NCBI RefSeq assembly: GCF_000313135.1
Contig: NW_004457584.1
Location: 1 to 64,000 of the forward strand
Length of the DNA: 64,000 bases
Direction: 5' to 3'
From: Acanthamoeba castellanii str. Neff
Lineage: Eukaryota > Discosea > Longamoebia > Acanthamoebidae
Shown: in pieces, positions 22,901 to 33,163 of the stretch
Position numbering within the stretch: the first letter of the stretch is position 1
Layout of the letters: every line of letters starts with the position of its first letter
Position numbers and translations under genes: made by a program
Notes under the pieces: model-generated
What the model saw: only the letters and a program-made list of their open reading frames with translations
Told to the model about the DNA's origin: nothing
The model's database searches: none

Positions 22901-23871
22901 ACGCGCGCGCCTCGTCCCTCCCGCTGAACGCTGGTGTTCGCACTCGCAGCTCGCACCTCACCGCACACGCACACACACGCACCACCGCACACGCACACAC
23001 GCACAGGCGCGTGGTCTCTGCCCGGCTGGCGATTGAACGAGGAGCAGACGCGCGAGCTCAGGTTCGTCGCGCAGGTGGGCGAGGAGGAGTCGGCCGAGTT
23101 TGCCGTGCTGGCCACCTACCGCCCCGACAACACCGTCAGCATGAAGTGCAAGAAGGTCGTCGCCCAGGAGAAGGGCAAGAAGGCCCACCACCACGAGGTA
23201 CCTGCAGCACACGACACGACACGACACGACACGACACGACACGACACGACACGACACGACACGACACGACACGACACGACACTCACTCGAAGCACAACAG
23301 GAGGACTCGGCGGAGTTCACCGTGACGGGCCAGGTGGGACCCACCGGCGAGATCAAGGCCAGCGTCGGTGATGAGACCATCACCGGTACAGCCCCCCCTC
23401 CACATTTCCACCATTTACCACCGCACACGCACGACCGCACACACTCACACTCACACCGCACACACACGCACAACAGACGGCCGAGTGGTGAGGCACAAGA
23501 ACACCCTGAACGTGTTCCTCAAGGGAGTGCACCACGAGGTCAACCTGGCGCTGCCCAAGTTCCTGTCGGCGGGCACCGAGGGCCGCAAGGGTGGCCTCAC
23601 GTCGCCCATGCCCGGCAAGATCGTCAAGCTCTTCGTCCAGCCCGGCGAGGAGGTCAAGAAGGGCCAGCCCCTCATCGTCATGGAGGCCATGAAGATGGAG
23701 GTACACACCCCGCACACACACACACACACACAATCGCACACGCTCACCGCACGGACGATCGCACACACACAGCACACGATCCGCAGCCCGGCGGACGGCA
23801 AGGTCAAGAGCGTCGGCGTGTCGGTGGACCAGTTCGTCGAGCAGAACGTGGCTCTTGTTCAGGTTGAGTGA
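20000..23871 (+). CDS. mccA: Methylcrotonyl-CoA carboxylase alpha (biotin-containing) subunit, mitochondrial
   Basis: Sixteen exons: 20000-20174, 20261-20330, 20414-20585, 20730-20851, 20976-21123, 21249-21364, 21466-21583, 21696-22003, 22079-22176, 22317-22418, 22521-22613, 22763-22898, 23007-23197, 23301-23385, 23477-23700, 23773-23871. Biotin-dependent carboxylation in leucine breakdown. Exon 1 is an Arg/Ala/Ser presequence ([28 protein letters not shown]). The biotin carboxylase domain follows: [74 protein letters not shown]. The C-terminus is a biotinyl domain with VMEAMKME|H interrupted by an intron. Wording such as [11 protein letters not shown] and [11 protein letters not shown] fits MCC alpha better than propionyl-CoA carboxylase. 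The acceptor of exon 9 leaves one G too many (see findings). Confidence 0.93.
22658..22746. repeat. ACACGAC 7-bp repeat in an mccA intron
   Basis: About twelve nearly perfect copies of ACACGAC between exons 11 and 12, ending shortly before the acceptor at 22762. Confidence 0.9.
23213..23281. repeat. ACACG 5-bp repeat in an mccA intron
   Basis: About thirteen perfect copies of a 5-bp unit (GACAC) between exons 13 and 14. Confidence 0.9.
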
Positions 23872-23987
23872 GCGTCGAACGAACGAGAAGAGAGAAATTA
23901 TACATCATCATCATCTCATCATACACCAACCAACCAACCAACTTCCATTTTACACGCAAGTCCGGCTTGGCAAGGTTGTGGCGCGGT

Positions 23988-26244
23988 TCAGTGGGTCCGC
24001 TGCTGCTGGGCGAACTTTCTCGCCTTGCGCTTCTGCCTCCGGTTGCGATTGGCCTCCCCTTGTCTGTGTGTCGTGTGTCGTGTCGTGTGTGTCATGCGTG
24101 GGTGGCGTTGGGTGAGTTGCGTCAGCCACACAAGCGTGTGCGTGCCCAAAGAGCTACACACAGTACCATGGCGCTGTCGGTCGATGTCGGCCACGGCGGC
24201 AGTCGTGGTCGTCGGCGTCGCCGTGTCTCGCGCTTGGAGGGTCGCCCACAGCCCCCGCAGTCTCTTCATCGTGTCCCTCTCCTCAGGCACCTCCACCCCC
24301 GCTACGCACCGCACGCACCGCACACACGCACCAGTGCACCACCGCACACACCGCACACGCGTCAGTGCGAGACACCAAACGGCGATAGATGCGAGGGAAT
24401 GGGCTACCATGTGTGCGCAGGAGGTCGATGAGGGTCGCGGTGTTGACGACGACGCAGCTCTCCGGGGTCCACTGGGCGACGTCGAAGGCCGCGGGGTAGT
24501 TGGCGCCGGCCTGGGCCAGCGCGCGGAAGGCGCCGGCTGCAACCAGTGCGGGGCCGTGGCCGCGGTTTTCGAGCAGGGTGAGTACCAGCAGGGCCGGCTC
24601 GACAACCGTGATCTGCCGCGGGTGGTCCCGCATGGCCCGCAACAGCGCCGCCATCCTCTCGGGCGCCAGCCACTTCTCCAGCCCCACCCCTGTCTCACGC
24701 ACCGCACACGTCACCGCACACGTGAGGTTGTGTGTGTGTGTGTGTGGAAGGACGAGAACGGACCCGAGCCGAAACGCGAAGCGATTTCGAGTGCATGGCC
24801 TACGATGCCCACATCGCCGGGGTGCAGGCTGATGATCTCAGCCAGCAGTGGCTGCAGACCCGTATTGGCCAGCTGCACGTTACCGCGCCCTGCAACACAC
24901 GACACACACGGCACACGCGACGCACACGACGCACACGACACACACGACACACACGACATGCGACACGCACGCGATGAGAGGAACGTTGTGTGCGAAAGGC
25001 TGATGATGTGTGTGGCGACGAACCCTTGGGAATGTGGTCCAGCATCAGGCGCAGCGTTTGGAGCACGGTCTGGGTGTGTTGCGGCAGCGTCCACAGCAGG
25101 TGGTAGAAGGCGGCCAGCCAGCGCGCGTCGGCCAGGAGCGTCACATACCCTAAGCACACGCACGCACGCAAGTCGCAACGTTACGACTCCTGTGTGTGTT
25201 GTGTGTGTGTGTGTGTGTGTGTGTGGTGTGCGTGTGTGTGTTGTGTGTTGTTGCGTGTGTGTGTGTGTGTGTACGGTCGTTGCGCGCTAGGTGCCGGAGG
25301 AGTTCGAGGACTTTGTTGAGCACGGCCAGGTGGAGGTGGTGCGGTCCGAGCAGCCCATAGAGCGCGTCCACAACCTCTGCCGCAACCGCGTCGTCGTCAA
25401 ACGCCGAAGTCAAGTTTTTAAAGGGCAGCCCCGATTCCTACGCGAGACACAACTGTCACCTACCGGCACACAGCACACACACGACACACAACACACACGC
25501 ATCGCACACACGACACGCACGACACACATAGAGAGATGAGGTACATTGACGTTGTAAGGGACGGCCCTCTTCTGCTGGGCTTGCCGGTGCTGCTTCGCTG
25601 TCTTGCGAGTCGCGAGCCGCTCCTCGACGGGAGGCGTCGGGGCACCCGGGGTGTGCCTCCACACCTGTGGCTCTTCCTCTGCAAGCCGCCCGCCGCCATC
25701 GGTCAGTCGTTTGGTTAAATATTCAACGAATGTTTGCATTGTGTAGATATTCTCGTGTGAGGGTACCGCGGCTGGCTTTGGCTTGGAGGAGGCGGAGGGT
25801 CTGGGTGACGATGCCCTGGTTGTGCTTGTGTCGGCGGAGTGCATCGATCAAGCCCGCAACCGGGACGAGGTGGCTCTCCACGAAGGCATTCGGGCGGACA
25901 TCTGGACAAGACACGACCAACGACACACGACACGACACGGCATGACACGACACGACACGACACGACACGACACGACACGACACGACACGACACGACACGA
26001 CACGACACGACACGACACGACACGACACGACACGACACACGGCATGACACACAGTATGACAAAGCACGGCACGCATCAGAGACCAAGTAGCCAGGCCTGG
26101 CCGTCGAAGCGCAGTCGGGCGTACCCAAAAGGTGGTCCAGGTGCTTCCTCTTGACTGCCGACCCTTCGATACACAAATTCGTCAACTTCGGATTCTTTTC
26201 TGTACCGTGTGTGTGTGTCGTGTGTGTGTGTGTGTGTGTGTGTG

Positions 26245-26281
<37 letters not shown>

Positions 26282-28139
26282 GTGTGTGTGTGTCGTGTGT
26301 GTGTGTGTGTGTGTGTGGACGTTAAAAGAGAACGTGATCGCATATTGGGGGGGGGAAGAAGACCGCACCCGCAATAGCCTTGATGAGGCCGGCGCTGAGG
26401 CGGAGTTGTGCCACGTTGAGATGCGTGAGATTGGTGAGACCTGCGAAAGACGAGCAAAAGGCGAGCGCGAGACCGGGTGAGTGTGGATCATGGGCTGCGG
26501 ATTTGATGGCGACGCTAAGCGGGCGCGCGTACGGGTCAGATGGTGGGCCTGGCGCTTCATGAGCGGACCCGCTCGAGCCAAGTCCAACTGGCGCAGGCCG
26601 GTGAGCCCTGTGATGTGGTCACAACACCACAACACACGCGAAGGAAAGCTGACCTCAGCACACACACACACACACACACGCACGACACACACACACACAC
26701 ACACACACAAGCACACGCACACACACGACGAAATTTACCATCGACCAAAAAGAGGCAGGCGTACCACACAGATGCTCGATTTCTTCGAGTGACGTGTTGG
26801 ACAAGTTGAGTACCTCCAACTGCTTCAGCTCTGCGCATACGAAAGCCAAAGGGTCCTTAATGAGGCCCAGCCGCTTGCGTCGTGTGCGTGTGCGTGTGCG
26901 TGTCGTGTTGTGTTTTGTGTGCGCATGAGTGTTATGTGTGTGTCGTGTGTCGTGCGCGTCGACACTGTAGGTACCTGCGAGACAGCTGGTGTTGGTGATG
27001 GTCGACAGCGACAGGTTGAGCGCCTTCAGCGTGGTGATCTTCCCGATATGCGACAGCGCCGGCCCAATGACGTTGCCGGACATGTCCAGATGCGTCAGTT
27101 GCATCCCGGCCAACTCGGGCACGTCGCCCTGCAACTCTGCACCGGTCGTGTCCCGCGTGTCTACCGCGTCAGCCTCAGCGTTCAGAGAGAGACGCAGGAA
27201 ATGACCGCGTCACACACACACACACACACACAGGTACCGCGACAGTAGTGGAGCCGAAGCGAGGTCAAATGGGTCATTCCAGCGATCTCCTTCAGCCATG
27301 CGTCTGTGAGCGGCGTGTGGCTCATGTCCAGCGACTCCAAGCCGGTGAGGCCTTCAAGTAACCATCACGCCAGCACACACGCACACACACACACACAACA
27401 CACACACGCACGCACGCACGCACGCACGCACGCACACACTCAGTGAGAGGCTGACAGTGAGAGACTGGTGCGATGCCGGGAATGGGCACCTGCGATGGCC
27501 CGCACGTCGGCCAGGGCCAGGCTGTGCGGGTAGTGGGCCAGGTTGAGGGACCGGAGGCAGGCGCCCATGCCCGGCAGCAGGGTCGCCAGGTTGCGGCAGT
27601 CGCCCGCCTTGCCCGGACCCGACAGATCCAGCGACGTCGCACTCTGCAGCTGCTTCATTGTCTGTTTATAAACATCATTTGTAAGTAAATCTATATATTT
27701 ATATATTTAAGACGATATATTTATATTTATCTATATGTTAATTTAAAGATATGTTCAGTGAATGAGGTACCTTGAGGCCATCGCGGGTGAAGCCCAGGGC
27801 GAGGGCGATGTCGACGGGGTCGAGCTGCTGAAGGCCGGAGGCGGCAGCCAGACGCAGCAGTCGGCGGTCGATGACGTGGCGTCGTAGGGCCAGGGCGAAC
27901 AGGCTGCGGAGGGCCGGAGGGGGGAGGCCCGCCAGCGACTCGCACAGGTTCACGTGGCGCACGACCAGGTCGAAGCAGAGGCGCAGTAGCGGCGGGACGT
28001 GCGACGAGGCTGTCGGTCTTGAGGCCTGACCCTCTGGCGTGTGCGCGCTTGGATTGAGATCAAATTGGTGGCTCACCTTGCGAAGGTCGAAGACGTCACT
28101 CGCCCCATCAGACTCCCTGGCTCTCATCTTCATCTCCAT
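23988..28139 (-). CDS. ZYG11/ZER1-like LRR-armadillo protein
   Basis: Sixteen exons with consistent phases, about 758 aa (human ZYG11B and ZER1 are about 740-770): 28139-27771, 27661-27490, 27351-27238, 27136-26975, 26830-26765, 26607-26533, 26440-26369, 26199-26125, 25901-25767, 25678-25545, 25437-25275, 25149-25024, 24889-24764, 24689-24408, 24301-24167, 24058-23988. The N-terminal helix block (LLRLCFDLVVRHVNLCESL, ALGFTRDGLK) is followed by seven or so LRRs (LTGLESLDMSHTPLT, LEVLNLSNTSLEEI, LTNLTHLNVAQLRLS) and then armadillo-like helices (LIDALRRHKHNQGIVTQTLR, VLQTLRLMLDHIPKG, VVEPALLVLTLLENRGHG). The tail is basic (NRRQKRKARKF). Metazoan members are cullin-2 substrate receptors that read N-terminal glycine degrons; that role here is inferred. 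An alternative ATG is at 28190. Confidence 0.7.
25926..26039. repeat. ACACG 5-bp repeat in an intron of the ZYG11-like gene
   Basis: About twenty copies of the same 5-bp unit as in mccA, with one GGCAT interruption, between exons 8 and 9. Confidence 0.9.
26207..26320. repeat. GT/GTGTC microsatellite in an intron of the ZYG11-like gene
   Basis: Long GT runs broken by single C bases, between exons 7 and 8. Confidence 0.85.
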
Positions 28140-28200
28140 CCTCTGTACTTCGTTTATTTTAAATATGAAAATACCATGAATGCCTGACATTTCCTCTAAA

Positions 28201-28244
28201 TTCGAACACTTTTCGAAATTGTTTCGAAATGATTTTGAAATAAT
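28201..28244. promoter_or_regulatory. Four tandem 11-bp units with TTCGAA core in a divergent promoter
   Basis: TTCGAA begins at 28201, 28212 and 28223, and TTTGAA at 28234: exactly 11 bp apart, about one helical turn. The block lies in the 222-bp spacer between two divergently transcribed genes. A regulatory role is inferred from position and spacing only. Confidence 0.4.
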
Positions 28245-28361
28245 GATTTCGGGAAGATGGGCGGCTGAACGTTCCTACCCGAAGCTTCCGATCGATGTCA
28301 GCCATAACTCATTCTGAGCGATGCAAACTTGGCATTAGAATATCAAGACACACCAACGAGC

Positions 28362-29724
28362 ATGGAACAACAGACGCACAACGCAGAGAGAGCATCTGAG
28401 AGGAACACTACCTGCACGTTAGCAGCGAATCAAGCCCTGCCGGCGGCACCAGAGCAGGTGATGCAAGGCGAGCCGCAAATCGTGCGGCTCATCCATCTCG
28501 GCGAGACCGAAGCCGCGCTGCGTTTGATCAGACAATCCACTCAGGCTGATGATGAAGTGGGAGATGAAGATGCATTCGATCCCAACTACAAGACGGCAGG
28601 CGGGTGGTCGCTGCTGCACATGGCCGCGCTCGGCGACGCGGTCGACGTGGTGGCGGCTCTCATCGACGCCGGCGCCGATCTGGAGGCCGAGGACAGGGGC
28701 GGGCTGCGGCCGCTCCACTACGCCGTGAGCTGGGACGCGCAGCAGACCCTGGCCGAGCTGGTGCGGCGCGGAGCCAGCCTCAACTGCACCTCCAAGGACC
28801 AGATCTTCTACCTCAACAAGATCATCCCCGTGTTCGTCGTGGGCGGTCGCACGCCGCTCCACCTGGCCGTAGACAAGGTGCAATCCCGCATTGTGTGTGT
28901 GTGTGTGTGTGTTGTTGTTGTTGATGATGTCTGGGCTTACACAATCTCTATGCGCGCCACACAGGGCTACTACGAGTGCACACAGATGCTGTTGGAGGCT
29001 GGCGCGGACGCTTCTGTGATCGATTGGGTACAGCCAGCCGCTCCCAACCAACCTCAGAGCTCGCTGACATTCTTCCTTGCCTTGTGCACGTCACACAGAG
29101 CGGCCGGACTGCGTATGATCTCGCGGTGAACAACAACCGCTTGGACATTGCTTCGTTGTTGCGTCCCGATGTCACTGAGGTGTGTATCCTCTCGCCAGCG
29201 GGATTCCGCATGCGGACGCAGCAACTCACACCACCTCTCCGTATTGTACAAATCTCTCTCTCTATGTGTGTGTCGTGTGTGTGTCGTGTGTGTGTGTGTC
29301 GTGTGTGCGATGTGTGCTTTTCGTGCCGCAGCATGTATCGGCAGTGCCCAAGAACTTTCACTTCGATCGCCGAGGCGTCGAGACGCGGCTGGGCCGGAAG
29401 GCCCCGCTGCCCTCTCTTCATCCGATTCCGACTGCAACCACCGGCGACAACGACAGCACAGCCGCCGCCGAGCCACCAGCTGCGTCGCAGACGGATGACG
29501 AAGATAAGGTCGCCGCCGCCGCCGAGCCGATCATGGAGTCGGGCGACCCGCGACCCTGCGCACCGCCCACGGGGGCAGCCGCGCTTCCCTTTTCGGGAAG
29601 CTTCGGCAGTGATCAGGCCTCGAGTGGCGGCCGACTGGGCGTGCTGGCCGACATGCTTCGTCAGGCCAACGCGCTCCTCAAGGAGGCCCAGCGACAAGCG
29701 GCCGCGGCCGAGCATCAGCCGTAA
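28362..29724 (+). CDS. Ankyrin-repeat protein
   Basis: Four exons, about 350 aa: 28362-28877, 28965-29027, 29099-29179, 29332-29724; all introns are phase 0. The start is the first ATG in frame (MEQQTHNAERASERN). Three to four ankyrin repeats lie at about residues 80-265: GWSLLHMAALGDAVDVVAAL, LRPLHYAVSWDAQQTLAEL, GRTPLHLAVDKGYYECTQML, GRTAYDLAVNNNRLDIASLL. The second and third repeats are separated by an insert with QIFYLNKIIP. The C-terminus is Ala/Pro/Thr-rich and ends in a helix (MLRQANALLKEAQRQAA). No enzymatic domain is seen, so it is likely a binding adaptor. Confidence 0.85.
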
Positions 29725-30261
29725 GGGCAGAAACCACCCAAGAGTGCTGCTGGTGGTATGTAAGTGAGTGTACGTCAGGCGGACTGTAAATAGAACCGGT
29801 GTGAGAGTGTACGTCTGGCGGTCGATGGAGCACAGCAAGATGGTCCAAGCGCACACATGTTCCTTTCTCAACAGCACAACGAGCCAACGGTGGTGACGCT
29901 CACGGACTTCGAACAACGTGCCTCGACTCCGTGACTTTCCACCACACAGGACCGGGAGGGGCGGGTTTACTTGCGTACAGCACCAGTCTGAGGTGACTCT
30001 CTGTGCGCACCTCTGTGCCGTTTGGCCTCACGAGCACTTGTCAAGTTTCGGCAATCCGCTCACGTCACGGTCGGTCAATCAGATCCGCCGCTGTACCGGA
30101 GTCTCTCGGGTGGCGCGGCTGTTGGGCCGCAACCCGGTCCACTCGCGGTCTCACTTCGGAATGAGCTCGGCCTAGGGCCAAGGGCTTTGGCGAGCACACA
30201 ACGGCACAAAACACGGCGAGTGGTGAGAAGAAGAGGCAAGAAGTAAAGCAGGCAGTGAAGG
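29725..30261. other. Spacer upstream of Zn2Cys6-PAS gene A
   Basis: 537 bp holding the 3' flank of the ankyrin gene and the upstream region of gene A. I see no convincing exon, RNA gene or repeat in it; base composition is mixed, without the AT-rich runs typical of other spacers here. Confidence 0.4.
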
Positions 30262-32804
30262 ATGGAAGGCGGCGGGAAAGATGGAGGAGGCCCTACGGCA
30301 GGTCCGGCCACGACAGAAGCGAGCAACACGGCCGTGCAGCCTCCGGTGCCCACCCGCGCGTGCAACCGCTGCCGCGAGACACACTCTGCCTGCGATGCGT
30401 ACGCCCCCCCAAACTAAAAAATACTAAATAAATATTCAAATAAGATCAAACTTATTATGAACATAGAAATCTATGTTGCGCCTATCTCCAGCATTTTTTG
30501 TTGTGTATGTCGATATATATATTTATTATTATTATTAAACTAATTATTGCACGTGCGAAACGCTGCAGAGGTCGGCCGTGCCGGCGGTGCGTGCGTCTGG
30601 GGCGGGCGCACCTGTGCAGCGACGTCCCGCCACGCAAGCGAAGCCGGACACTGGCCGACGGCTTCTCCCAGCCGGACGCGGGCGACGGCGGCGAGACCGG
30701 CTCGCCGTCGTTCCGCGACGACCTTCATCTTCCTCGCGACGCCGAAGAAGAAGCTAAACCCAACAGAAAGCGAAACCGAACCAAGAAGAACAAGAACAAG
30801 GACATCAACATCAACGTCAACGACAAACACATCGATGACGGCACCACCACTACGTCGGCCGCGCTGGTGGTCCACCCACCGCAGCTGGTGGCGATCGAAC
30901 AGAAGTTCGACCTCGTGACCCAGCTGCTACACACGATGGCGGGCGAGATGAAGCAGATGCGACACACCCACGACGCCCTGTTCGTCGAGCTGCGCCAGAC
31001 GCAGGACCAGCTGCGCAGCACCGACGCGGTGGTCGCGGAACTGCTGCGCCGCGAGCAGAAGCGCGCCGACGACAAGCAGCGCCGAAGCGCCGAGAAAGAG
31101 CGGAAGAAGCACGCCCAGACGCAGACGCAGACGCAGACGCAGACGTCGGTGTTGGTGTCAACCACTTCGTCGTCGTCACCCATCTCGTCGCCCTCGTTGG
31201 CGCTGGGACCCGGGCCGCGCTCGTCGTTCTCGTTCGAGCTGTCGATGCTCCAGTCGGGCGTGTCGCCGGCCGTGGTGCTCGAGGCGCGGCAGCAGCTGCC
31301 CTGGCTGTGCCACTACGACATCTCGCCCAACCGCTTTGCCATCCTCGACTTCACGTACGTTTGCCGGTGCACATTCGCATGCATGCAGTGTGCGGTGGTG
31401 TGTGTGTGCGGTGGTGCATGTGCGTGTGCGGTGGTATGCGTGTGCGTGCGGTTCGTGTCGTACGTGAAGTTTACTTACACTTGTGTGGTGTTATGGCTCC
31501 AATCCAGTCGTCCGGTGTATGTGTGCGAGAAGCTGTCCAGCCTGGAGGTGCCCTCGTTCATCTCCTACGTCAACGCAGCGTTCGTCCGTATGAGCCAGTA
31601 CTCCTGGGTACCTTTCCGCGCCTTATTTCGTGCACCACTCGACGACCTTGCCTCTTTGCGCCTCAACGCCAACCACACATTGGAACGGCCCTCTTCCTTT
31701 TGGCGTTCCTGCAGTCGGAGCTCATCGGGATGCCCTTTTCCAAGATCTTCACCGGACACGAGCGTTACCTGTCGCAATTTGCCGCACTACTCTACAACCA
31801 GTACGTTTTCTTTTATTATTCTTATTAAAACTTATATATTATTAGGAATAATAGACTTATTTATTATTAAATTGACGCTTGGGTACTCACTTTTGTTTGT
31901 TTTATTTTATTTTTTGTTTGCAGGCCGCCGATGACGCCGGGCATCGTCTTCTCCTACAGCCCGCTCATGCGCCGCAAGGACGGGCAACTGATCAGACTCA
32001 AAGACCGGAGCCAGGCCTTCTACAACCACCACGGCCAGGTCATTACTTCTCCACATTCACACATCGGCCCTGCACCGCACCACCGCACCACCGCACCACC
32101 GCACCACCGCACCACCGCACCACCGCACCACCGCACCACCGCACCACCGCACCACCGCACCACCGCACCACCGCACCACCGCACCACCGCACCACCGCAC
32201 CACCGCACCACCGCACCGCCGCACCGCCGCACCACCGCACCGCCGCACCACCGCACCACCGCACCACCGCACCACCGCACATGTGCACTGACGTGCAGGC
32301 GTTGTGCAGGCGCAGTACAGTGTAAAGTGCATAGTGGGGTGGGAGGAGAGCAGCCTGCGCGAGGGCGAGGGCTTCGACCGGTGGGTGCCGCCGCGGCCCC
32401 GGGTCGACGCGCCGCCGCTGGGCGACTCGGCCGCCGGCCCCGGGTCCGCCGGCGACGATTCGAGTCCCATCGACAACGCCACCCTCGTCCTCGAAGACGA
32501 GATCTTGCCGCGACCAAAGGCCGGCGGCGGCATCACCTTGATCCCCTCCACCACCTATCCCCCAGCCCTCTCGTCGTCATCGTCGTTACTACCGTCGTCG
32601 TCGTCACCACCACCACCATCGTCGTCGTTGTCTCCATCACGAGCGCCACCGCTGCCGACCCTCGGCCGACCAGTGCTTCGACTACACCAGCACCAGCCTG
32701 CGCCCCAGCATCAGCAGCACCCGCAACCACACCCGCAGCACACACAGCAGCAACAGCAGCAGCAGCAGCAGTTCAGGATGGGCACGCCCCACGTGTGGCC
32801 ATGA
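30262..32804 (+). CDS. Zn2Cys6-PAS transcription regulator A (ERT1/AcuK-like)
   Basis: Six exons, about 572 aa: 30262-30398, 30569-31354, 31508-31607, 31715-31800, 31924-32038, 32310-32804. The binuclear zinc cluster is split by intron 1: ACNRCRETHSACDA then GRPCRRCVRLGRAHLC, giving CX2CX6CX5CX2CX8C, followed by a basic PPRKR. A lysine-rich linker and coiled coil (LVTQLLHTMAGEMKQ) precede the conserved block SGVSPAVVLEARQQLPWLCH and a PAS-like core (FISYVNAAFVRMSQYSW, SELIGMPFSKIFTGHERYL, GFDRWVP). The C-terminus is Ser/Pro/Gln-rich. Fungal ERT1/RDS2/AcuK activators of gluconeogenic genes share the zinc cluster type and the PAS domain. The target genes here are unknown. Intron 5 is filled with an 8-bp satellite. 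Confidence 0.87.
32073..32282. repeat. 8-bp satellite (CCGCACCA) in the last intron of Zn2Cys6-PAS gene A
   Basis: About 25 copies of CCGCACCA with a few CCGCACCG variants. All six frames stay open because 8 bp times three gives a 24-bp codon cycle, producing spurious reading frames on both strands. Confidence 0.9.
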
Positions 32805-33163
32805 CACGTCGAGAGCGATTGTGGCGCTGATTTGTACAAATATATCTAAATATGACGGTTTTAAAAACCGCGTACAACGCAACACGACACTCGCCTCGGC
32901 TCAGGCGGCGAGGTCGCGATTTGGCCCAAATGGTCAGTTCAAACTGGGGTGATGGTCGGGTGGAATTGGCGTAGTCCATTCGGTCAGACTGGGGTGCCGT
33001 GGCATGAACATGAACATGAACTAGACGGGAAGGTGCGCTTTTGGCCAGGTGGCACAAAACCAGAGACGCAACAGTTGTGCAGGCTAACAGGGAGGAGTTA
33101 CGTAGTACCCAGGCAGCAACAAAACTGTGTTTGTGGAGTCTTCAGCGAGCGCACAAACAGAAG
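32805..33163. other. Spacer between Zn2Cys6-PAS genes A and B
   Basis: 359 bp of tandem-gene spacer. No further exon, RNA gene or repeat was recognised; it contains the likely promoter of gene B. Confidence 0.4.

Noticed and set aside
25926..26039. Possible CRISPR-like array
   Set aside because: Units of 5 bp in direct tandem with no spacers; a simple microsatellite in an intron.
28329..28361. Longer start for the ankyrin protein
   Set aside because: It would need a TTG start; the ATG at 28362 is the first in frame.
32043..32554. Open frames rich in WCGGAVVR or APPHHRTT
   Set aside because: They are translations of the 8-bp intron satellite, open on both strands by arithmetic.
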